NCBI RefSeq assembly: GCF_009604405.1
Contig: NZ_WEGK01000010.1
Span: 1-64,000 of the forward strand
DNA: 64,000 bases
Direction of reading: 5' to 3'
Source of the DNA: Nocardia macrotermitis
Lineage (GTDB): Bacteria > Actinomycetota > Actinomycetes > Mycobacteriales > Mycobacteriaceae
Below, piece by piece: positions 44,776 to 53,546 of the stretch. Position 1 is the stretch's first letter, and each line of letters starts with the position of its first letter. A program made the translations under genes and the position numbers. Below the pieces are notes generated by a model. The model saw only the letters and a program-made list of their open reading frames with translations, was not told the origin of the DNA and did no database searches.

Positions 44776-44818
44776 GTTCCGCCGACGCGTGATGGGCGCG
44801 TCGACGGAAATCCGGGGC

Positions 44819-44965
44819 TTACGACGACGAGCCGGACCCGCCGGTCAGCGGGGGCAGGTGCGGCATGCGGAACTGCGGGTCAGGGACTCCGGCTCCGTCC
44901 TTCCCGAAACCGCCCTTACCGGCGTAGGGGCTCTTGTCGGGTGGCGCGCCCTGTTGCGCGAAATC
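44819..44965 (-). pseudogene. C-terminal scrap of a Pro/Gly-rich protein
   Basis: The minus-strand frame ending in TAA at 44819-44821 reads PPDKSPYAGKGGFGKDG and finishes FRMPHLPPLTGGSGSSS. This low-complexity Gly/Pro style with good codon bias looks like the tail of a secreted or ESX-associated protein. It is cut on its N-terminal side where the GH3 fragment begins on the other strand. Confidence 0.4.
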
Positions 44966-44985
44966 GCCGCTGTACAAACGGACAC

Positions 44986-45636
44986 GGCTTGTCCTACACC
45001 AGTTTCGGCTACTCCGACCTGCGTCTGGAAACCACTGCGGACGGCATCACCGCGACGGTCACCATCACCAACACCGGCACGCGAACCGGACGCGAGGTCG
45101 TCCAGTTCTACGCCGGACTCCCCGGTTCGAAGGTCATCCGCGCGGTCCGCGAACTGAAGGCTTTCGCCGAGACCACCCTCGACCCCGGACAGAGCACGGA
45201 CGTCACGGTCGCCATTCGCCGAGAAGACCTGGCCTACTGGAACATTCGAACCCGGGACTGGATCGTGGAACCGGGCGACTACGAGATCACCGCGGCCGCC
45301 TCCCGCGCGGATCTCCGTCTGCGGCAGACGATCTCGGTCACCGGGGACCTCACGCCCCTGGACATCCACGCGGACACCACGCTCGGCGAACTGCGCGCCG
45401 ACCCGGTGGTGGCCGCCGCCATGGACCCGCTGTTGCAGCAGCTGACCCCCGACGGCCGCGATCGACTCGATGATTCCCCACTGGGCATGGATGTGGCCCG
45501 GATGTCGATGTCGTTTCCGTTGGGCATGCTCGCCTCGTTCCTCGGCAGCGACGCCACCGACCTGGTCGACCAGGTGCAGCGGGCCGTCGCCACCGCTCGC
45601 GCCGAGCACGACACGGTAACCGCCGAACACTACTGA
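44986..45636 (+). pseudogene. GH3 beta-glucosidase, C-terminal fibronectin-III-like fragment
   Basis: Starts inside GHGLSYTSFGYSDL, the junction of the second catalytic domain and the Fn3-like domain of GH3 enzymes, then VTNTGTRTGREVVQFYAG-like strands and a C-terminal extension (LGELRADPVVAAAMDPLLQQL) seen in bacterial GH3 proteins. The roughly 550 residues of catalytic domains are missing. No start or ribosome site. It abuts, head to head, the tail of an unrelated gene. Confidence 0.75.
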
Positions 45637-45652
45637 ATTTTGAACGGAAGTT

Positions 45653-46267
45653 CTAACTTCCCGCCTCGGGTGCGGTCCGGCGAACCCGCCGTCGCTCGAG
45701 GCGGGCAACCAGGCGGCTCATCGCCGCGCGGGCCTGTTTGTGCTCGGTCTCGTAACCCGCGACCTCGTCCGACACGACGCTCAGCGCGAGTCCCTGCATC
45801 GCGGAGGCGATGAGCGCGGGCGGCAGTTCGATCGGGTCGAGATCGTATTCCGGCAGGATCTCGTCCAGCACCGTCATCTGGATGCGCCGGACCTCGCGGG
45901 CGACCTCACCCATCTCGGCCTTCAACGCCGGGCGATGGTTGGCCGCGGCGAGAAATTCGATGAACAGTGCCGTGCCACGCGGATCGGATACCAGGTCCCA
46001 CCAGGCTTCCAGTGGTCGCGGGGCGGCCATGGCCGCCTTCATGCGCCGCACGTTGCGCTCCGAACGCCGCCGCAGCAGCGCGAGGAACAGATCATCGATG
46101 GTCGGGAAGTAGTAGTGCAGCAGCGGCGCGCGCATACCGATCCGCTCGGCGACATTGCGCGAGGTGATCGCCGCGTAGCCCTCGAGCAGCATGATCTCCT
46201 CGGCCGCGTCGAGGACACGAGTCACCTTCTCTTCGGTCGCCGCGCGCCGACGACGCGGTTCGGTCAT
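45653..46267 (-). CDS. TetR-family regulator
   Basis: 204 residues from ATG 46267. HTH: RVLDAAEEIMLLEGYAAITSRNVAERIGMRAPLLHYYFPTIDDLF. Divergent from the first mycofactocin-type SDR gene; TTTGAA-N6-TTCAAA in between is its likely site. A near copy of that site covers its own stop codon (45639-45656). Confidence 0.87.
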   Translation of the reverse strand: MTEPRRRRAATEEKVTRVLDAAEEIMLLEGYAAITSRNVAERIGMRAPLLHYYFPTIDDLFLALLRRRSERNVRRMKAAMAAPRPLEAWWDLVSDPRGTALFIEFLAAANHRPALKAEMGEVAREVRRIQMTVLDEILPEYDLDPIELPPALIASAMQGLALSVVSDEVAGYETEHKQARAAMSRLVARLERRRVRRTAPEAGS

Positions 46268-46340
46268 CCGCCCGCACCTCCTCTCGATCGTTCCATCTTG
46301 CCCGAACCGCGCGACATATTGACAACTCACACCCACAAAG

Positions 46341-46358
46341 TTTGAATAGGTGTTCAAA
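46341..46358. promoter_or_regulatory. Operator TTTGAA-N6-TTCAAA
   Basis: Perfect 6-bp arms with a 6-bp spacer in the divergent tetR/SDR promoter, 57 bases before the SDR start. TTTGAA-CGGAAG-TTCTAA at 45639-45656 has the same geometry with one changed base and overlaps the regulator's stop codon. Confidence 0.6.
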
Positions 46359-46414
46359 GTCAGTCGGCACGCAGCAGGCACACCGCGCTCGGCCGACCAC
46401 GAACGGAGAACCAT

Positions 46415-47233
46415 ATGGGCAAGCTCGACGGCAAAGTTGCGTTCATCACCGGAGCGGCACGCGGACAGGGGCGCAGCCACGCCATCCGCCTCGCCGAGGA
46501 GGGCGCCGACATCATCGCGGTGGACATCTGCGCCCAGATCGACTCGGTGCAGTATCCGATGTCGACCCCGGCCGACCTCGAGCAGACCGTCGCCGAGGTC
46601 GAGAAGCTCGGCCGTCGCATCGCCGCATTCCGCACCGATGTCCGCGACCACGCCGCCCTCCAGCAATCCTTCGACGAAGGCATCGCCGCACTGGGCCCCG
46701 CGACCATCGTGGTCGCCAACGCGGGCATCGGCGCGGGCGGCAAAGGCGCTGACCCGCAACGGGAATGGGAGGACGTCGTCGCGGTCAACATGGGCGGGGT
46801 GTGGAACACCGGCCGCGTCGCGATCCCCTCGATGCTGAAGCACGACAACGGCGGTTCGATCATCCTCACCAGTTCCACCGGCGGGCTCATCGGCGTCGGC
46901 ATCCCGACGGCCGGTTTCCTCGGTTACACCGCGGCCAAGCACGGTGTCATCGGGCTGATGCGATCGTGGGCGAATTTCCTTGCGCCGCATATGATCCGGG
47001 TGAACAGCGTAGCGCCGACCGCCGTGCGCACCCCGATGGCCGCCGACGGCGACATCAGCGCGATCCTGGAACACAATCCGGCGCTGGCCAATGCGCTGAC
47101 CAACGCCATGCCGGTGGATCTGGTCGAACCGCTCGACGTGTCCAACGCGATCCTGTGGCTGGCCTCGGACGAATCGCGTTACGTCACCGGGTCGGTCGTC
47201 CCGGTGGACGCGGGGCTGCTCAACAAGCGGTGA
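46415..47233 (+). CDS. Mycofactocin-coupled SDR-family dehydrogenase
   Basis: 272 residues. Cofactor motif FITGAARGQGRSHAIRLAEEGADIIAVDIC, NAG motif VVANAGI, catalytic Ser in ILTSSTGG, Y-x3-K in GYTAAKHG, and RVNSVAPTAVRTPM. The insertion after VDIC and the GQGRSH motif mark the mycofactocin-type group, whose NAD stays bound and is re-oxidised through the peptide-derived carrier mycofactocin. It probably oxidises a secondary or primary alcohol made by the P450. Confidence 0.88.
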   Translation: MGKLDGKVAFITGAARGQGRSHAIRLAEEGADIIAVDICAQIDSVQYPMSTPADLEQTVAEVEKLGRRIAAFRTDVRDHAALQQSFDEGIAALGPATIVVANAGIGAGGKGADPQREWEDVVAVNMGGVWNTGRVAIPSMLKHDNGGSIILTSSTGGLIGVGIPTAGFLGYTAAKHGVIGLMRSWANFLAPHMIRVNSVAPTAVRTPMAADGDISAILEHNPALANALTNAMPVDLVEPLDVSNAILWLASDESRYVTGSVVPVDAGLLNKR

Positions 47234-47875
47234 TCACCGGCCCGGCTCGACGCGGTGTTCGCGCACCGCGTCGTAACCGGTGGTCAGCCAGTACACCGTG
47301 CGGTCGATGGCCGGCACGATCTCACCCACCTCGATCTCGCCACCGGCGAAACGGCCGAGCAGGCCGTAGACCAGGCTCGAGACGATGGTGTTCAGATCCT
47401 GGACGAATTCCGGATCGACACCGTCGAGCGCCGCCATCGCCGGAGGCACCACGGCGTCGAGCCCGCGCTGCATCAACTGCTCGCCACCGGGCGCCGAACG
47501 GGCTCGGAAATAGGCCGTGAGCAGCGCCGGATGCTGTTCCCACGGTTCGAAGATCGCGCGCAGCACCCGCATCAGCCGGGCGTAGAGGATTTCGTCCGGC
47601 TCGGGGACCCGCACCTCCAGCGCGGCGTACCGCTCCTGCTCGAGCCACCAGTCCAGGGCCGCGAGGATCAATTCCTCGCGCGAGCCGTAGAGCTTGTAGA
47701 TCTTGGTCAGCGATACCCGCGCGTGCCGCGCGACGTCGCGCAGCAGCATGGTCTCGTAGCCCTCGGTCTCGAGCAGTTCGATCACTGCGCGGCAGATCCG
47801 ATCGGCGGCCTCGCCCGTTATCTCCTGCCCCGCGTCGCGCCCGCTCGCGGCCGAGCCGTTCTCGCTCGCAGCCAA
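47234..47875 (-). CDS. TetR-family regulator
   Basis: 213 residues. TTG 47875 is chosen because GGAAGGG lies eight bases upstream and no ATG/GTG fits better. HTH: ICRAVIELLETEGYETMLLRDVARHARVSLTKIYKLYGSREELIL. It sits between the SDR and P450 genes, centrally in the cluster, and is the best candidate to bind the two CGGTAA-N5-TTACCG sites. Confidence 0.84.
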   Translation of the reverse strand: MAASENGSAASGRDAGQEITGEAADRICRAVIELLETEGYETMLLRDVARHARVSLTKIYKLYGSREELILAALDWWLEQERYAALEVRVPEPDEILYARLMRVLRAIFEPWEQHPALLTAYFRARSAPGGEQLMQRGLDAVVPPAMAALDGVDPEFVQDLNTIVSSLVYGLLGRFAGGEIEVGEIVPAIDRTVYWLTTGYDAVREHRVEPGR

Positions 47876-47903
47876 ATCGAATTCCCTTCCGGCATATTCG
47901 GAC

Positions 47904-47930
47904 GGTGGCCCGCTCGGCGAGCGGGCCACC
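47904..47930 (-). terminator. Stem-loop after the P450 gene
   Basis: Perfect 12-bp arms GGTGGCCCGCTC / GAGCGGGCCACC with a 3-nt loop, 59 bases beyond the P450 stop and 29 bases before the TetR start. Probably terminates the P450 transcript. Confidence 0.7.
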
Positions 47931-47988
47931 ACCGTGCATATTTCCCGAGCATGCCGCGGGGCCGCAAGACGCGCCCGCCGGGTTTCGC

Positions 47989-49278
47989 TCAGGCGGGACG
48001 CACCCGGGAATCGAATGTGATGTGCAGATCCCGCAATCCGCGCAACAGGAAGGTCGGCTCGTACCGATAACTGCGGCGATCCGCCGGACCGTGCACGCTG
48101 TCGTCGATGGCGATATCGCCGAATCGATCGAGCATGCGATTGACGGTGACCTGCCCTTCGGCCCGCGCCAGCGGCGCACCGGCACAGGTGTGAATCCCCC
48201 GGCCGAATGCGATGTGTTCCCGGGCATTTCGACGGTCGAGCCGGAATTCGTCCGGACGCTCGAATTTTCGCGGGTCGCGATTCGCGGCGCCGATGCAGAG
48301 CATGAGTACGGTTCCGGCGGGAATATCCACCCCGCCCAGCCGCGTGGCCTTCTTGGCCAGTCGGAAATCCACCTTGGTCGGGCTTTCGATCCGCAGCGAT
48401 TCCTCGATGAATTGCCCGACGAGACTCCGGTCCTCGCGCAGCAATTGCTGATATTCCGGACGTTCGGCCAGAGCTTTCACCGCGACGCTGAGCAATTTGG
48501 TCACCGTTTCCTGCCCGGCCGCGAACAGGAAGGTGGCCGGGCGGACGAGATCGATGATCGAGGGTCGCGAACCGTCGGGATAAGTGGTCGCGGCCAGCAC
48601 GCTCAGGATGTCCTCGCGCGGCGTGCGCTGCCGGTCGGCGATGTAGGCGCTGAACGTATCCTCCAGCCACTCCAGCGGATTGCGGCCGACCGGCTCCTGA
48701 TCGAGGGCGCCGACCCGGCTGCCCGGCAGTTCGTGCCCGGCCAACCGCGCCCGGAATTTGTCACGATCCGCGTCGGGCACGCCGAGCAGATCGGCGATCA
48801 CCAGCGTGGCATAGGGTTTCGCGTATTCGCCCAGGAGTTCACACTTGCCGTTGGCGATGAACTCGTCGAGTTGACGATCCGCCTGACGCCACATGTATTC
48901 CTCGTTCTCCTTCAACCGTTTCGGCGTCAGGAGTTTGGCCAATAGTGCGCGGGTCCGGGTGTGATCCGGCGGATCCATCGTCACCATGTGCTGGAAGATC
49001 GGGAAATGGTGGCGGTGCGCTTCGATCTGCTCGGTGATGTCGTCGCCTTCCGGCCGGAACGGCAGCGGCGGGAACGGTCCGCCGATCGAAATGGCCGCCG
49101 AGAAGGTGCCGGAATCGCGAAATACCTCCACGGCTTCCTGGTAACCGGTCACGGCGACGACACCGTAGTGCGGTTCACGGTATACGGGGTTCTGGTTGCG
49201 CAGGTAATCGAGGTATTCGTAGGGATCCTGGGTGATATCCGCATCGGAGAAGTAGTCGACTGATGCCAGATCGGTCAT
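47989..49278 (-). CDS. Cytochrome P450
   Basis: 429 residues from ATG 49278. I-helix FLFAAGQETVTKLL (the usual acid-alcohol pair appears as E-T), ExxR in FIEESLRIESP, and the heme loop FGRGIHTCAGAPLARAE with the Cys thiolate ligand. Soluble bacterial class; hydroxylates a hydrophobic substrate with electrons from ferredoxin, not encoded nearby. Divergent from the DapB-like gene with the shared operator between them. Confidence 0.94.
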   Translation of the reverse strand: MTDLASVDYFSDADITQDPYEYLDYLRNQNPVYREPHYGVVAVTGYQEAVEVFRDSGTFSAAISIGGPFPPLPFRPEGDDITEQIEAHRHHFPIFQHMVTMDPPDHTRTRALLAKLLTPKRLKENEEYMWRQADRQLDEFIANGKCELLGEYAKPYATLVIADLLGVPDADRDKFRARLAGHELPGSRVGALDQEPVGRNPLEWLEDTFSAYIADRQRTPREDILSVLAATTYPDGSRPSIIDLVRPATFLFAAGQETVTKLLSVAVKALAERPEYQQLLREDRSLVGQFIEESLRIESPTKVDFRLAKKATRLGGVDIPAGTVLMLCIGAANRDPRKFERPDEFRLDRRNAREHIAFGRGIHTCAGAPLARAEGQVTVNRMLDRFGDIAIDDSVHGPADRRSYRYEPTFLLRGLRDLHITFDSRVRPA

Positions 49279-49380
49279 TCGCGCGCCAGCCTTTCGCGGC
49301 AGAGCGAGACGAGCCCCCGCCATCGCATCGGACCTGGAGGCTCACGAGTCTCGTGCTTACTGTTTCATGGTTCTGATCAG

Positions 49381-49397
49381 CGGTAATATGGTTACCG
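49381..49397. promoter_or_regulatory. Operator CGGTAA-N5-TTACCG (site 1)
   Basis: Perfect inverted repeat CGGTAA-TATGG-TTACCG between the divergent P450 and DapB-like genes. The same 17-bp architecture, preceded by AG in both cases, occurs at 50897-50913. Confidence 0.78.
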
Positions 49398-49536
49398 ATA
49401 CATGAGAATAGCACTCGCCGGACACCACCGGAACCATCTGCGAGAACCAAATTCTCTCGAACGAGAGTTGCATACTCGTTTCGGGTATACAGTCCGAACC
49501 GAAGCTGGATCCAGATGTCCTGTGAGTGAGGTTTCG

Positions 49537-50601
49537 ATGACATCCACCAACCACCGCGTCGTCCAATGGACCACCGGCAACGTCGGCAAGAGTTCCGCGA
49601 AAGCCCTTGCCGCACACCCGAATATCGAGCTCGTCGGCTGTTTCGCCTGGTCGCCGGACAAGGCAGGCAAGGACGTCGGCGAGCTGTGCGGCTTCGAGCC
49701 GATCGGCGTCACAGCGACCAACGACGTCGAGGCGCTACTGGCCCTGAAGCCCGACTGCGTCGTCTACAACCCGATGTGGCCGAACGTCGACGAGCTCGTG
49801 CGCATCCTGTCCTCGGGCGCGAACGTGGTCGCCTCGGCCTCCTTCATCACCGGCCACAACCTGCCCGAGGCCGATCGCGAGCGCCTCCGGCAGGCCTGTC
49901 ACCAGGGCGGATCGACGATGTTCGGTTCGGGTGTGAGTCCGGGATTCGCCGAACTGCTGGCGATCGTCGCGGCCAACGCGTGCGATCGGGTGGACCGGGT
50001 CACCATCGCCGAATCCTCCGACACCACGTTCTACGATTCGCCGGAGACCGAGAAGCCGGTGGGTTTCGGCATGCGGATCGACGATCCGGACCTGCCCGGC
50101 GCGGGGGCGCACGGCACCGCGATCTTCGCCGAGGCGGTGCGGCTGGTGGCCGACGCGCTCGGCACCGAACTCGACGAGATCACCTGCGTCTCCGAATACG
50201 CCGAGACCACAGCGGATCTCGACCTCGGCTCGTGGGTGATCGAAAAGGGTTGCGTGGCAGGAGTCTTCATCCGATGGCAGGGCCGCGTCGGCGACGAGAC
50301 CGTGATCGAACTGTCCTTCCGGTGGCGCAAGGGCCAAACCCTGCAACCGGATTGGCAACTCGAGCGCGAGGGCTGGAAGATCACCATCGACGGCCGCCCC
50401 ACCGTCGACATGACCGTCGGCTTCGCCCCACCCCCGGACTTCGAGGCCACCACCATCGCCGACTTCATGGTCCTCGGCCACATCATGACCGCCATGCCAC
50501 CCATCCACGCCATCCCCGCCGTCGTCGCCGCGGCACCGGGCATCGCCACCTACAACGATCTCGCCCTCACCCTCCCGCGCGGCATCCTGCGCACGAAGTA
50601 A
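49537..50601 (+). CDS. NAD(P)H-dependent amine-dehydrogenase-like protein (DapB superfamily)
   Basis: 354 residues from ATG 49537; GTG 49522 possible. N-terminal Rossmann fold HRVVQWTTGNVGKSSAKALAAHPNIELVG, then FGSGVSPGFAELLAIVAANAC. This matches the dihydrodipicolinate-reductase-like family that includes 2,4-diaminopentanoate dehydrogenase; actinobacterial members are abundant in steroid and terpenoid loci with unclear reactions. Ends before a hairpin. Confidence 0.82.
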   Translation: MTSTNHRVVQWTTGNVGKSSAKALAAHPNIELVGCFAWSPDKAGKDVGELCGFEPIGVTATNDVEALLALKPDCVVYNPMWPNVDELVRILSSGANVVASASFITGHNLPEADRERLRQACHQGGSTMFGSGVSPGFAELLAIVAANACDRVDRVTIAESSDTTFYDSPETEKPVGFGMRIDDPDLPGAGAHGTAIFAEAVRLVADALGTELDEITCVSEYAETTADLDLGSWVIEKGCVAGVFIRWQGRVGDETVIELSFRWRKGQTLQPDWQLEREGWKITIDGRPTVDMTVGFAPPPDFEATTIADFMVLGHIMTAMPPIHAIPAVVAAAPGIATYNDLALTLPRGILRTK

Positions 50602-50633
50602 CACACCCGTCCGCCTCGCGATCGAGGCATCCG

Positions 50634-50668
50634 CCCTCTGGTTGACGCACATCCACTCGACCAGAGGG
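50634..50668 (+). terminator. Stem-loop terminator
   Basis: Arms CCCTCTGGT / ACCAGAGGG with a 17-nt loop, 33 bases after the DapB-like gene; no T tract. It separates that gene from the SDR/CMD/ALDH operon. Confidence 0.55.
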
Positions 50669-50895
50669 CCGCGGGCGATCTACAAGCGACGCGCCCGATC
50701 GAGTCACGGACACCGAAGACATTGCGGCACAGACGAACCGCACCGCGGTGTGACAACGGATCACACTCGCCGGAAGCGCTCCGGAGGCTCTCGAGCCGAA
50801 GGACCGGATACGCCGATCCGCTCATGCCTCAGGACCGCGCGGAGACCTCCTCCCAACTCCTTCCCGAACCGCCGAGTGAGTGCTATTCTCCGATA

Positions 50896-50914
50896 GCGGT
50901 AATCAGATTACCGC
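50896..50914. promoter_or_regulatory. Operator CGGTAA-N5-TTACCG (site 2)
   Basis: Perfect palindrome GCGGTAAT-CAG-ATTACCGC about 90 bases before the SDR start. Its core matches site 1 at all 12 arm positions with the same 5-bp spacer, so one regulator should control both promoters. Confidence 0.8.
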
Positions 50915-51005
50915 ACGTCATCGCACTGGGTTGCGAGTTGTGACGACCTGGTCTCGTCCGGAATCGGCCGATGACGCGGATTCATTCGGCATTGGAGCGA
51001 AAACC

Positions 51006-51839
51006 ATGGGTTCGTTGGATGGCAAGGTCGCCTTCATCACCGGTGTGGCGCGGGGGCAGGGGCGAAGTCACGCGGTGCGGCTGGCGCGGGAGGGGGCCGA
51101 CATCATCGGGGTGGACATCTGCGGCGACATACCCGCCAACCCGTATCCGCTCGCCTCACGCGCGGACCTGGACGAGACGATCGCGCTGGTCGAGGCGACG
51201 GGGCGGCGGATTCTCGGTTCGGTCGCGGATGTGCGGGACTTCGGCCAGGTCAAGACCGCGCTCGATACCGGTGTCGCGGAATTCGGCCGCCTCGATATCG
51301 TCTGCGCCAATGCGGGTATCGCGCCGACGTCGTTCGACGCGGTCTCCCTCGAGACCGAACTCGAGCAGTGGAACGCGGTCATCGACGTGAATCTCAGCGG
51401 CGCCTTCCACGTGACCCGCGCGGCGATCCCGCACCTGCTCGCCGGTGGCCGGGGCGGGTCGATCATCCTGACCAGTTCCACCGCCGGTCTGGTCGGGCTC
51501 GGCGGCCTGGAGGGCGGCGGGCTCGGTTACGCCTCGGCCAAGTCCGGCCTGGTCGGCATGATGCGGGTGCTGGCGAATGTTCTTGCACCGCAGAGCATTC
51601 GGGTCAACACCGTGCACCCGACCGCGGTGAACACCATGATGGCCGTGAACCCGTCGATGATGGAGTGGGTCCAGAACCACCCCGAATCCGGTGGCCCGCA
51701 TCTGATGAACCCGATGCCGGTGGCACTGCTCGAACCCGAGGACATCAGCGCGGCCATCGCCTTCCTGGCCTCCGACGAGGCGAAATACATTACCGGCGTG
51801 GCACTTCCGGTCGACGCCGGCTTCTGCAACAAACTGTGA
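51006..51839 (+). CDS. Mycofactocin-coupled SDR-family dehydrogenase
   Basis: 277 residues. FITGVARGQGRSHAVRLAREGADIIGVDIC, CANAGIAPTS, catalytic Ser in ILTSSTAGLVG, Y-x3-K in GYASAKSG, VNTVHPTAVNTMM. Close relative of the SDR at 46415. First gene of a four-gene unit; ends 11 bases before the next SDR. Confidence 0.88.
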   Translation: MGSLDGKVAFITGVARGQGRSHAVRLAREGADIIGVDICGDIPANPYPLASRADLDETIALVEATGRRILGSVADVRDFGQVKTALDTGVAEFGRLDIVCANAGIAPTSFDAVSLETELEQWNAVIDVNLSGAFHVTRAAIPHLLAGGRGGSIILTSSTAGLVGLGGLEGGGLGYASAKSGLVGMMRVLANVLAPQSIRVNTVHPTAVNTMMAVNPSMMEWVQNHPESGGPHLMNPMPVALLEPEDISAAIAFLASDEAKYITGVALPVDAGFCNKL

Positions 51840-51850
51840 GCGAGGCGGAT

Positions 51851-52672
51851 ATGACCGAGAGCGCACACCCGCGCGGACGTGTCGCGGGCAAACGAGTACT
51901 GATCACGGGCGCGGCACGCGGTATGGGACGCGGCCACGCGGTCCGGCTGGCCGCGGAGGGGGCCGATCTCATCCTGATCGACATCTGCGAATCGCTGCCC
52001 GGCATCGAGTACGCACTGTCCACACCCGAGGATCTGGCCGAAACCGCCCGTCTGGCAGGCGAATACAACCATCACGTGATCACGCGGATCGTCGATGTCC
52101 GCGCTGCCGAGGCCATGTCCGCCGCCGTCGCCGAGGGTGTGCGGGAGTTGGGCGGACTGGACGCGGCGGTCGCCAATGCCGGTGTGCTGACCGCGGGCAC
52201 CTGGGACACCACCACGCCCGAGGATTGGCGAATCGTGGTGGATGTCAACCTGATCGGCACCTGGAACACCTGCGCCGCCGCACTCCCCCATCTCGTCGAG
52301 CGCGGCGGCAGCCTGGTCAACATCTCCTCCGCCGCCGCGATCAAGGGCACTCCGCTGCACATCCCCTACACCGCCTCGAAGCTCGGCATCGTGGGCATGA
52401 GCAAGGCGCTGGCCAATGAGCTTGCGGCACAGAATATTCGAGTCAACACCGTGCACCCGACCGGGGTGGCCACCGGTATGGCCCCGGAATCGCTGTTCGC
52501 GCTGCTGACCGAGCAGCGCCCCGATCTGGCTCCGCTGTTCGGCAATGCCATGCCGGTCCCGATGGTGGACACGGCCGATATCAGCAACGCGGTGCTCTAC
52601 CTGGTCTCCGACGAATCCCGCTACGTGACCGGCCTGGAGTTCAAGGTCGACGCGGGCGTCACGCTCCGATAG
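51851..52672 (+). CDS. SDR-family dehydrogenase, mycofactocin-type
   Basis: 273 residues from ATG 51851. VLITGAARGMGRGHAVRLAAEGADLILIDIC, VANAGVLTAG, Ser in NISSAAAIKG, Y-x3-K in PYTASKLG, and VNTVHPTGVATGM. GMGRGH replaces GQGRSH, so it is the most divergent of the three. Likely a successive oxidation step in the same pathway. Confidence 0.85.
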   Translation: MTESAHPRGRVAGKRVLITGAARGMGRGHAVRLAAEGADLILIDICESLPGIEYALSTPEDLAETARLAGEYNHHVITRIVDVRAAEAMSAAVAEGVRELGGLDAAVANAGVLTAGTWDTTTPEDWRIVVDVNLIGTWNTCAAALPHLVERGGSLVNISSAAAIKGTPLHIPYTASKLGIVGMSKALANELAAQNIRVNTVHPTGVATGMAPESLFALLTEQRPDLAPLFGNAMPVPMVDTADISNAVLYLVSDESRYVTGLEFKVDAGVTLR

Positions 52673-52716
52673 CACCTCGCTTTCACGCATCCGAACACCG
52701 ACACAGAAGGCACACC

Positions 52717-53538
52717 ATGACCACAGATGCGGTCGATACCATCCGGCCCGAACGCGGCAGACGCGAATTCGCCGAGGTGATGACGTTTCCCGCGCCGGAA
52801 GACGCCGGCCCGGTCATCGCGGACGGACTGCTGGACTTCGTGTTCGCGCAGATCTGGACGCGGCCCGGCCTGACCCGGCGGGAGCGGCGGTTCATCACCC
52901 TGGCCTGCGTCGCGGACGCCGACGCCGAGCAGCCGATCGTCGAGCACGTGTACGCGGCACTGAACAGCGGCGAGGTCTCCATCACCGAAATGCGCGAAGC
53001 CGTCCTGCATTTCGCGGTCTACGCGGGCTGGCCCAAGGCATCGCGGCTCAACATGGTCGTGGATCAGCAGTGGGAGCGGATCAATCAGCAACGCGGACAA
53101 CAGGTTCCGCCACCCGAACCGCTGCTGCCGCTGCCCACCCCGAGCGATCCGGAGGCCCGGCTGACCAGCGGCGAGCAGTGCTTCATGGACGTCAACTGCC
53201 TGCCCTACTACCCCGATCGCGACGACCCGTACCAGGGCGCGGGCATCCTGAACTTCGTCTTCGGCGAGATGTGGCAGCGTCCGGGGCTGGGGATGAAGGA
53301 GCGGCGGCTGATCACGGTCGCGTGTGTGGCGTTCCAGGACGCGCCGTATCCGATCATGTCGCACGTCTACGCGGCATTGAAGAGCCGCGACCTGTCCTTC
53401 ACCGAAATGGATGAATTCGCACTGCATTTCGCCGCCTACTCCGGCTGGCCCAAGGCCTCGTACCTCAGTCAGGTGATCGCCGAACAGAAACCACGCGTGC
53501 AGGCGGAATGGCACGCGGAGGACGAGAAGATTTCGTAG
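52717..53538 (+). CDS. Carboxymuconolactone-decarboxylase-family protein, tandem domains
   Basis: 273 residues made of two CMD domains: RRERRFITLACVADADAEQPIVEHVYAALNSG... LHFAVYAGWPKAS and KERRLITVACVAFQDAPYPIMSHVYAALKSR... LHFAAYSGWPKAS. Neither repeat has the CxxC pair of AhpD enzymes, so decarboxylase- or hydrolase-like function is more likely than peroxidase. Role in the pathway unknown. ATG 52717 with GAAGGC upstream. Confidence 0.84.
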   Translation: MTTDAVDTIRPERGRREFAEVMTFPAPEDAGPVIADGLLDFVFAQIWTRPGLTRRERRFITLACVADADAEQPIVEHVYAALNSGEVSITEMREAVLHFAVYAGWPKASRLNMVVDQQWERINQQRGQQVPPPEPLLPLPTPSDPEARLTSGEQCFMDVNCLPYYPDRDDPYQGAGILNFVFGEMWQRPGLGMKERRLITVACVAFQDAPYPIMSHVYAALKSRDLSFTEMDEFALHFAAYSGWPKASYLSQVIAEQKPRVQAEWHAEDEKIS

Positions 53539-53546
53539 GAGTACCG

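Noticed and set aside
44407..45636. 409-codon frame starting inside tetR and running into the GH3 fragment
   Set aside because: Only the part after about 44986 resembles GH3; the earlier part is antisense to tetR and crosses the stem-loop.
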